A stretch of DNA of 64,000 bases from Leptolyngbya sp. SIOISBB (GCA_010671905.1 JAAHII010000001.1:2976001-3040000), one strand, 5' to 3'; counted from the first letter of the stretch, positions 18,231 to 28,105 are shown. Numbers and translations are program-made. The notes: generated from the letters alone by a model not told the origin.

Positions 18231-18869
18231 TCATTCATCCTCCAGCAGAGGTCGAAACGTGAGATAAGCTGTGAGCCCCACTAGCGGTACCACACTCACT
18301 AATGCAAACGTCAGTTTATTCTTGAGTCCTCGACGCGCCATGTCATCTCCCAATAGGCTCGGCACCAGCAGCCACAGCACGCAAAAATCGAGACTCATCA
18401 CATGAATAAATCGGCTGGTTTGCCACTGAGCGATAAAATCTGCCCAATCACCCGCATAGGCGGCATAGCCCATCAATACAAGGGAAGCAATGAGTAGGCT
18501 CAAGCCCAGCATGCGAGAGTCGACCAGTGTGATCAATCGTGACTTAGGCGGCGTAAAGGTAGGATTGGGCTGCCGCAGCACCAAATACGGCATCAGCAAA
18601 AAAGCCCCTAAACCAAAAGAGCCAACCACAAACGGCCAGGCCGGTACTTTTTGACCTTGCGCATCAATCAAAGCGAGACAAGCATAGGCCATCGGCCAAA
18701 TACCCATCAGGTTAAATAAGGCCACGATCGCCGGATTGAGATCGTCCCACTGCCCAGTAGACAGTTGTTGGATCAGCGCCAGCGTATTGGGCTGATCAGG
18801 GGGAGCAAACCCAAAGGCGTAAACCACAAATGCGAGCCATAGCATCGCCAAGAAAAATCGGCGCAACAT
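18231..18869 (-). CDS. Polytopic membrane protein of unknown function
   Basis: About 212 residues with roughly six hydrophobic helices (FFLAMLWLAFVVYAFGFAPPDQPN, IVALFNLMGIWPMAYACLAL, WPFVVGSFGLGAFLLMPYLVLRQP, LGLSLLIASLVLMGYAAYAGDW, FCVLWLLVPSLLG, LTFALVSVVPLVGLTAYL). The ATG at 18869 places the first helix at once; the longer frame to 18935 would add 22 polar residues. Similar proteins exist in cyanobacteria and plant plastids, but I know no function. It lies 107 bases upstream of the multicopper oxidase on the same strand. Confidence 0.7.
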   Translation of the reverse strand: MLRRFFLAMLWLAFVVYAFGFAPPDQPNTLALIQQLSTGQWDDLNPAIVALFNLMGIWPMAYACLALIDAQGQKVPAWPFVVGSFGLGAFLLMPYLVLRQPNPTFTPPKSRLITLVDSRMLGLSLLIASLVLMGYAAYAGDWADFIAQWQTSRFIHVMSLDFCVLWLLVPSLLGDDMARRGLKNKLTFALVSVVPLVGLTAYLTFRPLLEDE

Positions 18870-19263
18870 CACATCAACTCGGATGACTACTAAGTTTCTC
18901 TCTGAATTATCAATCAAGTTAACAAAATCTTCCAATTTCGACGAATGCCTTTTACCGTAAAGATGAGAGCGATATCTCTAACTTGACTAGTTGCAAGATC
19001 AATCTCACAACCGACTACAATTTCACCCCTTCTACTGGCATCAATCGATCTCGCCTTTGACTGCACTGGATTAGAACCACAAGCTACCTCGCCACAACCG
19101 CGAGATTCATAAAACCGTTTTTAACACTCGCTACGCGCTACACCCACGGCGTCTTCAGTATTTCCCTTTAATTACCGATACCTATCACCTCTGAATGGGA
19201 GTCGGATGTGTTTCTCAATCACTTGGCCAGCACCGCTAATGACTGGCAAAGGGGCACTTCACG
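18870..19263. other. Divergent intergenic region, 394 bp
   Basis: It separates the leftward membrane protein from the rightward pentapeptide protein. No gene, RNA or strong hairpin is seen. Confidence 0.45.
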
Positions 19264-20184
19264 ATGAATGCCAATTATGTTTTTGAACTGTACGAATCGG
19301 GATACCGCGACTTTGCTGGAATTCATCTCAGTGGCGTTGATCTGAGACAGCGAATTTTGGTCGATATCGACCTTCAGCAAGCCAGTCTGGTACAAGCCAA
19401 CCTCAGCCGCTCCTTTTTGACGAAAGCTAATTTGGCGGCCGCCAACCTTTATCGGGTAGATGCCAGCTTTGCCAAGCTGAGTGAAGCAAACTTGCACCGT
19501 ACTCAACTCAAGAAAGCTGACCTGCGGGGCACCTTTATGGTTAAGTCAGATCTATCAGAAGCCCAACTCAGTGGTGCGAACCTGAGTGGCGCTAATTTGC
19601 GGGGCGCTAGCTTGCGAGGCGCCAACCTCTGCGGGACTAACCTGTGTGGTGCTAATCTGCGCGGGACTGACTTGCGACATGCCAATTTGTCGTGGGCTAA
19701 TTTGAGTGGCGTGCGCCTCAGTGGCGCCGCTTTAGGACGGACATTTTTAGATGACGTCAACCTTGAGGGAGCCTATCTCAACGGGCTGAATCTCATGGGT
19801 ATGAATTTGAGTGGCGTTAACCTCCAAGAGGCCAAACTCAATGGCGCCAAATTAGATCACGCTAATCTGAGCGCCAGCAATCTGAGCTGTGCCACGCTGC
19901 GAGAGGCTAGCCTCAATCAGGTTGATTTCACAGCGGCTAATCTGGCGGGAGCGATCTTATGGCGGGCAAAAATGCTGGGGGTCACCCTCGATCGCGCTGA
20001 TCTCTCTTGGGCCAACTTAGCCGGTGCCGCGCTTGAGGCGTTTTCGGTTGAGGGAGCTGAATTTACTGAGGCCATTTTGCCAAAAGTCTCGAAATCGGGT
20101 TTATACCAAAAAGCTTGCGGTGATACCCGTTGGAGCGGCCGTTCAACCGTTGAAACTTTGAGTGAATCGAAATTTGTGGAATAA
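19264..20184 (+). CDS. Pentapeptide-repeat protein (right-handed beta-helix)
   Basis: A 306-residue protein built almost entirely of A(D/N)LXX pentapeptides from about residue 20 to 275 (SGANLSGANLRGASLRGANL and similar), roughly fifty repeats, which would form a long four-sided beta-helix. There is no signal peptide or membrane helix, so it is probably cytosolic. A short N-terminal cap (MNANYVFELYESGYRDFAGIHLSG) and a charged C-terminal tail flank the repeats. A Cys-rich patch (LCGTNLCGANL) is unusual. Proposed roles for such proteins range from gyrase protection to scaffolding; none can be assigned here. Confidence 0.88.
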   Translation: MNANYVFELYESGYRDFAGIHLSGVDLRQRILVDIDLQQASLVQANLSRSFLTKANLAAANLYRVDASFAKLSEANLHRTQLKKADLRGTFMVKSDLSEAQLSGANLSGANLRGASLRGANLCGTNLCGANLRGTDLRHANLSWANLSGVRLSGAALGRTFLDDVNLEGAYLNGLNLMGMNLSGVNLQEAKLNGAKLDHANLSASNLSCATLREASLNQVDFTAANLAGAILWRAKMLGVTLDRADLSWANLAGAALEAFSVEGAEFTEAILPKVSKSGLYQKACGDTRWSGRSTVETLSESKFVE

Positions 20185-20294
20185 GTTTGGGGGCTAATGA
20201 CGGCCTGGCCAGGTTACTTGCCTGCCCTCCAACAACACAAATGAAAACTGCCACTGGTTTCCTAGCCCAACATCAAATATGGAGAACTTAGCTC

Positions 20295-20618
20295 TTGGCA
20301 GACTACGGCGTCATTTTAGTCACAGTAGACACGCAAGAGGCTGCCCAGGAAATTGCGGCAGCCTTAGTGAGCGATCGCCTCGCTGCCTGCGTTAATCTCT
20401 ATCCCATCCACTCGATCTATACCTGGGAAGGGAAGGTAGAACAAGCCGCTGAATGGCAGCTCATGCTTAAAACCGATCTCGCTTTGTTCGAACAAATTAC
20501 CGCTGCTTTAGACATGCTGCATCCCTATGATGTGCCCGAGATGTTAGCATTACCGATTCAGCAAGGCAGTGAACCCTATATGACATGGTTGTCGCAGAAT
20601 ACGCGATCGCCCAGTTGA
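20295..20618 (+). CDS. cutA: CutA-family divalent cation tolerance protein
   Basis: This 107-residue protein has the family pattern: an N-terminal strand (GVILVTVDTQEAAQEIAAALVSDRLAACVNLYP), then IYTWEGKVEQAAEWQLMLKT and a C-terminal HPYDVPEMLALPI...YMTWL. CutA proteins are very stable PII-like trimers; a role in copper tolerance is debated. The start is a TTG at 20295 with GGAG 10 bases upstream; no in-frame ATG is available. It follows the pentapeptide gene by 110 bases on the same strand. Confidence 0.93.
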   Translation: MADYGVILVTVDTQEAAQEIAAALVSDRLAACVNLYPIHSIYTWEGKVEQAAEWQLMLKTDLALFEQITAALDMLHPYDVPEMLALPIQQGSEPYMTWLSQNTRSPS

Positions 20619-20833
20619 AGCCGTGTGAAAGAGATCATCCATATCAATCCTGTGACAGGAGCTCGTGATTGTCCCAGGAATAGCCAGCATTGGAAACAGT
20701 GTCAGCAGCCACCGGCAGCGAACTAGCAAACAGCAATTGTTTAGAAAGCGGTCAATTACGTGAGTTCTACCTGCTCAGCGGTAGCTCGTCACAACCATTG
20801 ATAACTTTCCCAATTCCAATACTAAGAAGAATT

Positions 20834-21721
20834 TTATTCCCCACGTTCTGAATTAGGTTCAGTCACTTCAGCGTCCTGTAGCTGCTCTGCTCTCGCCAAA
20901 GCTTGGTCGCTGTTTTGCTGATAGCTAATCACCCGATCTTGAGCGATCGCGTAGTTCTCATCATCTGGAGTCACTTCAGCCATCAAATCGGCGGCCCGCT
21001 GCCAGCGAGCCGCGAGGTCTAACCATTCCGCAGGGGTTTCAGCAGCTTGACCATCGTCAACTGCCTGTTGAGCGAGTCGGACTGCCTGGGTAAATGAAGC
21101 CTGTGTGGGCGCAGTGTTTCCGGTACTGTCTTCGACTGAAGAAGGGCTGATATTCCCAACCTGAGCCCAGGAGATACCGAGGCGATGCTTGAGTACCCAC
21201 CCTAATAGCAACAGCAATAAGCACAGACTGGCACCGCCGACCAAACCTCGCAAGAAGTACTTTTGACTAAGCTGCTGCTTTTTGGAAGCAGACACGACGA
21301 TCTCATTGCGGTTTTTAGGCTGCTGGCGATCGCGCAAGAAACGAGCAATCGGATTAGGCTGCTTGAGCTTAATTAATTCTGACCAAAGGAGCTGATTCTC
21401 GGGATCGCGGGTGATTTCTTCAAACCAGAGCAATTGCTGCTCTCGCACAATCCGACTGTTGACATTGACCTTGCGAATGCCTCGGGGTGATAAATCTTCA
21501 AGAATGGTCCGCACCCGCTCGACCACTGTCGTCTGCTCTAACTGCTCAGGTTGAGGCGCTTCACACAGCAACTGTAGGACGCCATCTGCCAAGATCGCCC
21601 GGGTCCTAATTTGAGCATCGGCTAACCGCTCGTTCAAAATTTGAATGATGGCGGCTACGCTGCCTTGGCGCGCCTGGCCCAAAATGTCGTTCACGGTGGC
21701 ATTAGTTTGAGCAGTTTGCAT
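20834..21721 (-). CDS. Cyanobacterial protein of unknown function with one membrane helix
   Basis: A 295-residue protein. The N-terminal domain (ATVNDILGQARQGSVAAIIQILNERL...VRTILEDLSPRGIRKVNVNSRI) is one I recognise as recurring at the start of many cyanobacterial hypothetical proteins, with a strand-helix pattern. A single transmembrane helix (GGASLCLLLLLLGWVLKH) near residue 175 follows a basic segment (KNRNEIVVSASKKQQLSQK). The C-terminal third is helical and acidic (TQAVRLAQQAVDDGQAAETPAEWLDLAARWQRAADLMAEVTPDDENYAIAQDRV), resembling TPR-like or coiled helices. No function is known. Start chosen at the ATG at 21721. Confidence 0.72.
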   Translation of the reverse strand: MQTAQTNATVNDILGQARQGSVAAIIQILNERLADAQIRTRAILADGVLQLLCEAPQPEQLEQTTVVERVRTILEDLSPRGIRKVNVNSRIVREQQLLWFEEITRDPENQLLWSELIKLKQPNPIARFLRDRQQPKNRNEIVVSASKKQQLSQKYFLRGLVGGASLCLLLLLLGWVLKHRLGISWAQVGNISPSSVEDSTGNTAPTQASFTQAVRLAQQAVDDGQAAETPAEWLDLAARWQRAADLMAEVTPDDENYAIAQDRVISYQQNSDQALARAEQLQDAEVTEPNSERGE

Positions 21722-22253
21722 GACTGGCAGGTACACACTACGGAGTAAAGAACAGTTTAGCTCTATTTTTAGGGATCGCTATAATTCTCTTCAGAATGAT
21801 ATGCATCCCAAGCATTTTTGCTGGAAGCATGAGCAGTCATTTGCTGATGTCAGAGTGGATCAATAATTCATTCCATAATGAATACTCTGTCAGTAGATAA
21901 CTGGCTGCAAAAAGTCGTGTTCTAGCACTTCACAGTCACTCCAAATTCGCGCAATAGCCCTGTTAATAGCTGAAATTTATTGATGAATCACTAGTTTGCA
22001 AGGATATTATGCATAAGCGGTGTTCATAATCCCACGTTGTCCAATCCTCACAGAAATATGAAATTAGTCAGGCTGACTTCAACCGCAAGGTTCAGCTTCT
22101 AGCGCTTGCCGTGTCAGGATATTTTGAATCACCAAAGACTAGCAGTTCTCTCTTGAACAACAGTTGTATTCCTTCTGAATAATTAGTTGAGGCATTTTCG
22201 AGCACTTGAGAATTTTGTTGCTTTACTCTTTCGATAAAGTCTCATATCCCTGA
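21722..22253. other. Intergenic, 532 bp
   Basis: No credible gene. One small perfect hairpin (ATTCATT CCAT AATGAAT near 21868) is visible. The stretch lies upstream of the unknown leftward gene and downstream of the nitrilase-family gene. Confidence 0.45.
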
Positions 22254-22982
22254 CTAGAGTACTTTTGAGAAGACCTGATCGGTATTGGTATCTAGCAAGA
22301 GTAGTCCTTCCTGGGTACTGTCCAGTTGGTCAAGGCAGTGACCTTGGCGATTCCAAATGGCGGAGCCCCCGGCACTATCAAAGTCTTCGCACGCCCCAAC
22401 ACAATTCACCATCATGACTGGCATGGCGTATTGCTGGGCGATCGCTTGGAGTCGTAGATGCGCCTGATGCACACCCGTGGCAGATTTAGCCACACTCGCG
22501 AGATAAATCTGCGCCCCCTGTTGTATAGCAGTGGTCACATGGGTTGACACCGATAACTCATAACAAATCGCAGTCGAGACCTGTGTCGCTGTTGCAATCA
22601 GGCTAGTCGAGTTATGACCACGGATAAAAAAAGGCTCTTCATCTTGGTGGATAAATTGCTTGTGATATACCTGTCGCGCGCTCTGGGGATGTAGCCAAAC
22701 CAAGCTGATGCAAATGCCTAAGTCGTGAAGTGTAGGAACCCCAACCCCAATGCTGATGTGATCGCTATCAGCTAGCTGTTGCAGCGATTCTAGACAATCA
22801 TGATGAGGTGATATGGCTAGCTGTTTTGCTAAAGCAGGTTCGTATCCGGTCAGCGACAGTTCTGGAAAAACAACGATGTCAGCCCCCAATTGCGCTGCCG
22901 CCGCCCCCCAACGCTGATGCTGCTCTAGGTTAGCCGCGATATCACCGCGCACCGAACGAATTTGAGCGATCGCCAATTTCAT
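22254..22982 (-). CDS. Carbon-nitrogen hydrolase (nitrilase superfamily amidase)
   Basis: A 242-residue enzyme with the Glu-Lys-Cys catalytic triad of the family: Glu in VVFPELSLTGYEP, Lys in QVYHKQFIHQDEEPFF and Cys in STAICYELS. These enzymes hydrolyse amides or nitriles (for example omega-amidase or carbamoylputrescine-like reactions). The substrate is not predictable from the sequence. The ATG at 22982 places the first strand MKLAIAQIRSVRGDI at residue 1. The end of repeat copy A lies only 6 bases upstream of this start, so the leader of the mRNA would be largely repeat sequence. Confidence 0.88.
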   Translation of the reverse strand: MKLAIAQIRSVRGDIAANLEQHQRWGAAAAQLGADIVVFPELSLTGYEPALAKQLAISPHHDCLESLQQLADSDHISIGVGVPTLHDLGICISLVWLHPQSARQVYHKQFIHQDEEPFFIRGHNSTSLIATATQVSTAICYELSVSTHVTTAIQQGAQIYLASVAKSATGVHQAHLRLQAIAQQYAMPVMMVNCVGACEDFDSAGGSAIWNRQGHCLDQLDSTQEGLLLLDTNTDQVFSKVL

Positions 22983-22988
22983 CACTTG

Positions 22989-23126
22989 CCCCCTAGAGCA
23001 CATCATCAATTAATCCCAAAAGCCTTTGGGGCAAAGCATTTCCGCGCCCGCATTCACTCGATAGGCTAGGGGCTGTCGTTCCTTTGCTGAAAGGGTTCAG
23101 CCGCTAAATGATGACAGGCCCTAGAG
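22989..23126 (-). repeat. Dispersed intergenic repeat, copy A
   Basis: Read on the minus strand, this copy starts CTAGGGCCTGTC, contains the inner inverted arm ACGACAGCCCCTAG about 40 bases later, then TCGAGTGAATGCGGGCGCGG, TGCTTTGCCCCAAAGG and a TTGATGATGTGC end. It aligns with copies B and C over essentially its full length. The first half can fold as a hairpin. Confidence 0.85.
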
Positions 23127-23207
23127 AAATGACTGGATGCAACTGATGTTAACCAAGCTCACCCACTCAAGAAAGGCAACAGGCCGATACTTTGACACAG
23201 TATTTGA

Positions 23208-24035
23208 CTAATCTTGCTGATGGGCAAATTGGTATGCGCCTGCGTAAGCTAAGGCGATCGCCACAACTAGCAAAATTGGCAAGCTATACCAGGGAAACTC
23301 TGATAAGGGTTGGTATGCAGCCGCCCTCAGGCCAACGGTCGTATAAGTCAGTGGCAGTAGGTAAACGATACCTTTCAACACGGAGGGCAAAGTCGTCGGA
23401 TCAAAGAAAGTGCCGCCCAAAAAGGACATTGGCACGATCAAGAAGTTATTAAACAGGCCAACGCTTTCCAAGGATTTGACATTCAGGCCGACAATGACGC
23501 CCAATCCCGCAAACACGGCGCAGTTCAGCACTAAGAGTCCCAAAAACAGCGGATTAATAAAACTCCAGATCTTCCCCGTAAAGAGCACCGCCACGACAAT
23601 GACTGAAGCTGCCGTCATCATGCCTCGCACGATACCGGCCATCATCTTGCCCAGATGCAGTGCCAGGGGATGCACCGGATAGAGCAACATCTCTTCAAAA
23701 GTTTTGGTAAACAAGCGATCGCCGCAAATGGAAAATGTCGTACCGCCAAAGCTAATCACCATTGAGGAGAGGGCGACCATGCCTGGCAGGATAAATTCGA
23801 GATAGCTATCACCCGCAGTCGGCTGAGTAACGCGATCGAGGGAGCTCCCCAAACCCAACCCAAAGGCCACAATATAGATGAGTGGCGACACCAGACCGGA
23901 AGCGGCAACTTGCGGAATCCGTACCCGCAGGTCCAGCCAATCGCCCCAAAATACCGTCAGACTGTCGTCGACGAGAGCCTTCACAAAATTCACAGGAGAA
24001 GAGCGACGAAGTTTGAGCGAGGCTTCAGCTTCCAT
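23208..24035 (-). CDS. ABC-2 type transporter permease
   Basis: A 275-residue inner-membrane protein of the ABC-2 family (DrrB-like). It has six hydrophobic segments, starting with VRIPQVAASGLVSPLIYIVAFGLGLGSSL, and the family signature YLEFILPGMVALSSMVISFGGTTFSICGDR. The region FEEMLLYPVHPLALHLGKMMAGIVRGM and the late GGTFFDPTTLPSVLKGIVYLLPLTYTTVGLR complete the pattern. It should pair with an ATPase to export drugs, lipids or polysaccharide; no ATPase gene is adjacent, so the partner and substrate are unknown. It may follow the upstream chorismate enzyme gene by a 142-base gap. Confidence 0.9.
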   Translation of the reverse strand: MEAEASLKLRRSSPVNFVKALVDDSLTVFWGDWLDLRVRIPQVAASGLVSPLIYIVAFGLGLGSSLDRVTQPTAGDSYLEFILPGMVALSSMVISFGGTTFSICGDRLFTKTFEEMLLYPVHPLALHLGKMMAGIVRGMMTAASVIVVAVLFTGKIWSFINPLFLGLLVLNCAVFAGLGVIVGLNVKSLESVGLFNNFLIVPMSFLGGTFFDPTTLPSVLKGIVYLLPLTYTTVGLRAAAYQPLSEFPWYSLPILLVVAIALAYAGAYQFAHQQD

Positions 24036-24177
24036 ATCAGGTAGTCTTTACAGTTGTTTACAGAGTATTTCTACTCTACCCCGATACACTTTGCTTTTCA
24101 CTGGCCTGCAACTCAGCAGTTGCATCCATCGCCAATTCTTAACCTACTTTACCTACTTTCAAGGCCACCACAACGAT

Positions 24178-25668
24178 TTAATCACAGACAGTTAAAACCC
24201 CATGACTATCCGTTGCGTCTGCCTCTGTAAGCCCAATTGCTAGCAGTTGGGCTTGAGCTTTTTGCAAAGACTCTCGCCATTCTTGGGAGGGCTCGCTATC
24301 GGCGACAATACCGGCCCCAACCTGACCCCAAACCGTTTGAGTCCCTGTGCCAGTAGGGGTCAAGAGCAAGGTGCGAATCAAGATATTCAGGTCGAGATGG
24401 CCGCGCCAGTCGAGGTAGCCACACGAGCCGTAAAACAGGCTGCGCCGCAGGGGCTCCAATTCCTCAATGATTTCCATGCAGCGAACCTTGGGGCAACCGG
24501 TAATCGTCCCCCCCGGAAATGTCGCCCGAATCAGATCAATTGCGGTTTTGCCAGGGGCGAGCGTTCCCAACACATTGCTGACCAGATGCATGACGTGGCT
24601 GTAGGGTTCCAGCGCTAGAAGTTCATCTACTTGAACGCTGCCCCAAGTGCAGACTCGGCCTAAGTCATTGCGCTCCAGATCCACCAGCATGATGTGTTCA
24701 GCCAACTCCTTACGGTTGCTGAGCAGTTCTTGCGCGAGTCGCTGATCAGCTTGGGGAGACTCTCCTCGGGGTCGGGTGCCAGCAATTGGTCGGGTTTCAG
24801 CCCGATCGCCCTGCAGGGATACCAACCGCTCAGGAGAACAACTCACGACGGCTCCCCAGGGGGTACGCCAGTAGCTAGCAAACGGTGACGGATTGATGTG
24901 GTGCAGGTGTTGATAAATCGTCCAGCTATCAGCAGCAGTCTCAGTCGCAAATCGGAGCGACAAATTCGCCTGAAAAATATCGCCCACTCGAATATAGTCC
25001 TGAGCTCGCCGCACTGCCGCTTCGTAAGTCGCTTGTGAGGAAGCCAATTCTAGCGATTGAGGAAAGGCTAGGGACGCTGGATGAGTGACGGGTGTCGTCA
25101 CTATCGCCTGCTCCATGTCATCCAATTGCTCCGGTTGAGTCGCGGCTAGCCAAAGTCGCTGTTTAGCATGATCCAAAATGGCAAAGGTATCAGGCTCGTA
25201 CCAAAAAGCGACTGGAAACGGCAAGGTATCCGGATTTTGGATTGGTAGCGCTTCAATTTCCCAAGCGAGGTCGTATCCTAACCAGCCCAGCCATCCTCCC
25301 GCAAACGGTTCTAAAGGGATCGGTAGCGGCTGACCCTGGTCATCCAGCAGCATGGTTGCAGGCTGGGGTGTCGCCAAACGTGTCGCCAGCATGGGTAGAA
25401 TCTCCCCCACGGGCGGTGTCCATAGCAATGGGCGATCGCCCTCGCAGCGCGGTGGCCCCGCACAGATGGAATACCGGGCCAAGCGTGCCTGAGGAATCTC
25501 TGGCGATAGCTCGGCGGGACTTTCGAGTAAGGTCGCGATCGCTTGCCAAGCCTGGCCATTACTCAAAGCCGCGTCAACGCATGACGATTGCCCATAGAGC
25601 GCTTGAAAAATCTCGGCCCCAGTTTTGTCATCAAGGGGGCGCGATCGCACATACCACGGTGATAGCAT
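24178..25668 (-). CDS. Chorismate-binding enzyme: anthranilate synthase component I / aminodeoxychorismate synthase component I family
   Basis: This 496-residue protein belongs to the MST family (TrpE/PabB). The N-terminal half has a TrpE-like LLESP (ATLLESPAEL) near residue 48 and an RYSICAGPP segment. The catalytic half carries FQANLSLRF, SPERLVSL, PIAGTRPRG, ELAEHIMLVDLERNDLGRVC, VMHLVSNVLG, FPGGTITGCPKVRCMEII and QVGAGIVADSEPSQEW. The Ala in PIAGT is typical of TrpE; many PabB enzymes have Lys there. Anthranilate synthesis is therefore favoured but folate-pathway use is not excluded. Its start overlaps the stop of the EcfT gene by one base (TGATG), implying translational coupling. Confidence 0.87.
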   Translation of the reverse strand: MLSPWYVRSRPLDDKTGAEIFQALYGQSSCVDAALSNGQAWQAIATLLESPAELSPEIPQARLARYSICAGPPRCEGDRPLLWTPPVGEILPMLATRLATPQPATMLLDDQGQPLPIPLEPFAGGWLGWLGYDLAWEIEALPIQNPDTLPFPVAFWYEPDTFAILDHAKQRLWLAATQPEQLDDMEQAIVTTPVTHPASLAFPQSLELASSQATYEAAVRRAQDYIRVGDIFQANLSLRFATETAADSWTIYQHLHHINPSPFASYWRTPWGAVVSCSPERLVSLQGDRAETRPIAGTRPRGESPQADQRLAQELLSNRKELAEHIMLVDLERNDLGRVCTWGSVQVDELLALEPYSHVMHLVSNVLGTLAPGKTAIDLIRATFPGGTITGCPKVRCMEIIEELEPLRRSLFYGSCGYLDWRGHLDLNILIRTLLLTPTGTGTQTVWGQVGAGIVADSEPSQEWRESLQKAQAQLLAIGLTEADATDSHGVLTVCD

Positions 25669-26597
25669 CAGACGACTTCACTACCCCATACGATGCGCGC
25701 ATACCAAAACCCCACCAGCATCACGATTGCGATCAAGTCAGCGCTACCCAATCGGAGTTCTGACCATTTCACCCGATGGGTATTGGGGGTCGTAAACCCA
25801 CGCACAGCCATGGCAGCAGCCGTTTGCTCCGCCCGCAATAGTAGATTTTTCAACAGCCGTTCAATGATCGCAATCCAGACTTGAGCAGACCCGCGAAACC
25901 CCAACTTCTTCCAATTGATGGCGCGGGTTTGCACCGAGCGAATCAGGTTTTGAGTTTCTTCAAGCACGAGGGGAATAAACCGGAGCGCCAGGGTCACTGT
26001 AAGCGCGATTTCAGTCACGGGCACTTTGAGCGATCGCAAGGGTCGCATCAGCACCTCAATGGCTACAGTAACCTCTTCAGACACCGTGGTCAGTAAAAAT
26101 AAATTCGTTCCGTAAATCAGCGTGAACAGGAGGGTGCTCAGACGAATGCCCAATTCCAGCGAGCGCTGAGTCACTCGCAAGCGCCAGGCCTCGAACAGCA
26201 CATACTGGTATCCCGTGGCGGGAGGTTGATTAAAGGCTTCAGGCGGAAATTGATCGGGGAAAGGTTCAATTTGCTGTAAAGCGGCTGACGAGGGCAACGG
26301 TGCTTGGTAATCGATCACCAAGCCATCCGGCAAGAGCGACGTTAACACCAGCATCAGCGTACAGAGAAAGAGCAACCATCCCATTTGCTGCCGCCACACC
26401 CGCAGAGGAATCAGAGCGGTGATCGTCAAGACCATCAGCAGACCCACTAAAAAGAAGCGCCAATTGGCATTGGCCAAAATTGGGCTGACCAATATACTAA
26501 ATAGCCACAATAGCTTTACTCGGGGATCGAGCCGATGCAGCCAGGTAACAGGCTCTTCAAGATAAAGGCCAATGGGCAGGGTTTTTAGCAGATCCAT
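25668..26597 (-). CDS. ECF-type transporter transmembrane component (EcfT/CbiQ family)
   Basis: A 309-residue membrane protein with about six helices. The family Ala-Arg-Gly signatures are visible: LRFIPLVLEETQNLIRSVQTRAI and, in the second coupling helix, LLLRAEQTAAAMAVRGF (the ARG-type motif contacting the ATPases). ECF transporters import vitamins or metals using a substrate-binding S-component, EcfT and two ATPases. Neither an S-component nor ATPases are adjacent, so the substrate is unknown; it may be a shared T-component. A long periplasmic loop (about residues 95-135) is unusual. The ATG is 3 bases from repeat copy B, so no ordinary Shine-Dalgarno precedes it. It overlaps the chorismate enzyme start. 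Confidence 0.88.
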   Translation of the reverse strand: MDLLKTLPIGLYLEEPVTWLHRLDPRVKLLWLFSILVSPILANANWRFFLVGLLMVLTITALIPLRVWRQQMGWLLFLCTLMLVLTSLLPDGLVIDYQAPLPSSAALQQIEPFPDQFPPEAFNQPPATGYQYVLFEAWRLRVTQRSLELGIRLSTLLFTLIYGTNLFLLTTVSEEVTVAIEVLMRPLRSLKVPVTEIALTVTLALRFIPLVLEETQNLIRSVQTRAINWKKLGFRGSAQVWIAIIERLLKNLLLRAEQTAAAMAVRGFTTPNTHRVKWSELRLGSADLIAIVMLVGFWYARIVWGSEVV

Positions 26598-26600
26598 GCT

Positions 26601-26732
26601 CTAGGGGCTATCGTCATTTAGCGATCAAATTCTTTCAGTGAGGGGGCAACAGCCCCTAGCGGTTGAGTGAATGTGGGCACGGTAGGATGCATTCCTCAAA
26701 GCTTCTGGAGCTAGTGAATGACGCGCCCTAGG
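26601..26732 (+). repeat. Dispersed intergenic repeat, copy B
   Basis: This copy begins CTAGGGGCTATCGTCATTTA, has the inner arm AGCCCCTAG at 26651-26659, then GGTTGAGTGAATGTGGGC and ends GACGCGCCCTAGG. It fills the gap between the ecfT start codon and the der stop codon almost exactly. Overall it aligns with A and C with scattered substitutions. Confidence 0.85.
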
Positions 26733-26740
26733 TCAAGCCG

Positions 26741-28105
26741 TTAAACTTTCGTCGCGCGGTTGGCACTTTGACGTTCCAGATCGCGCATTTTTTTGCCTCG
26801 CCACAGCACTCGAATCGGGCTACCTTCAAACCCCAAGTTTTGGCGAAACTGTCCTTCAATATAGCGGCGATAGCTCTCGCCAAACAGTTTGGGATCATTC
26901 ACAAACAAGGCAAAAGTCGGCGGTCTCGATGTGACCTGAGTGCCGTAATAGATCCGTCCCTGACGTCCTTGGCGAGTAGTGGGGGGCGTATGCCAACTCA
27001 CCGCTTCTTCCAACACTTCGTTGACCACAGAGGTCGTCACGCGGCGACGGTGCTCTAACACGGCCTGATCCACTAAGTCGAGAATTTTGGGCACCCGTTG
27101 TCCAGTTAATGCACTGGTATAAATCCGCTTCGCCCAATCCATGAAATATAGTTTGCCGCCAATGGTGCGATCGTATTCATAAATGGTGTGGGAGTCTTTA
27201 TCCACGGCATCCCACTTATTCACCACCACGACACAGGCCCGACCATCTTCTTCAATGCGTCCAGCGAGCTTTTGATCCTGCTCAGTGACCCCATCAATGG
27301 CGTCAATCACCAACAGCACCACATCGGCGCGACGAATCGCTTTGAACGCCCGATTAATCCCAAAAAATTCCGGGCCGTAGTTAACGTTCTTTTTCTTCCG
27401 AATACCGGCGGTATCAATCAAGCGATAGCGCTGATCTTCTCGCTCTACCAACATATCGATCGCATCTCGGGTGGTGCCAGATACCGGACTCACGATCGCT
27501 CGATTCTCTCCCACAAACGCATTCAGCAAACTGGACTTACCCACATTAGGCCGCCCCACAATGGCCACTCGCACTTCTTCTGGCTCATCAATCTCTTCAG
27601 GCGGTGGCAGATGCGTGATGAGTTCATCCAACAGTTCCCCCGTGCCATTGCCGTGAATGCCAGAAACGGCGTAAGGTTCCCCCAAACCGAGTTCCCAGAA
27701 CTGGGCTGCCTGTACCAAACCCTGATCAGGAGACTCACACTTATTCACCGCTAAGAGTACTGGCACCGAGTGCTGCTGCCGGAGCCATTGGGCAATCTCG
27801 CGATCAGATTCCGTCGGGCCATCTTGGCCATCTACCACCATGATCGCAGCACTCGCTTCGGTCAATGCCATCATCGCCTGCTCGCGAATGTAGGGCAAAA
27901 ACTCGGTGTCATCATCAAAAATCAATCCACCCGTATCGACCACGAGATAATCACGATCAGCCCAAAATGCCGCCTTGTAGGTGCGATCACGGGTCACCCC
28001 CGGCGTGTCAAACACGATCGCCTCTTGCACCCCTGCCAACCGATTCACCAGGGTAGACTTGCCCACGTTGGGGCGACCAATAATAGCAACAATGGGAAGA
28101 GGCAT
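26741..28105 (-). CDS. der: Ribosome assembly GTPase Der (EngA)
   Basis: This 454-residue protein has the diagnostic tandem of two GTPase domains and a KH-like C-terminus. The first G domain has [18 protein letters not shown] and NKCE; the second has [32 protein letters not shown] and NKWD. The C-terminal segment [22 protein letters not shown] is the family's KH-like domain. Der acts in late 50S subunit maturation and is nearly universal in bacteria. Length is normal. Repeat copy B follows the stop. Confidence 0.97.
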   Translation of the reverse strand: MPLPIVAIIGRPNVGKSTLVNRLAGVQEAIVFDTPGVTRDRTYKAAFWADRDYLVVDTGGLIFDDDTEFLPYIREQAMMALTEASAAIMVVDGQDGPTESDREIAQWLRQQHSVPVLLAVNKCESPDQGLVQAAQFWELGLGEPYAVSGIHGNGTGELLDELITHLPPPEEIDEPEEVRVAIVGRPNVGKSSLLNAFVGENRAIVSPVSGTTRDAIDMLVEREDQRYRLIDTAGIRKKKNVNYGPEFFGINRAFKAIRRADVVLLVIDAIDGVTEQDQKLAGRIEEDGRACVVVVNKWDAVDKDSHTIYEYDRTIGGKLYFMDWAKRIYTSALTGQRVPKILDLVDQAVLEHRRRVTTSVVNEVLEEAVSWHTPPTTRQGRQGRIYYGTQVTSRPPTFALFVNDPKLFGESYRRYIEGQFRQNLGFEGSPIRVLWRGKKMRDLERQSANRATKV

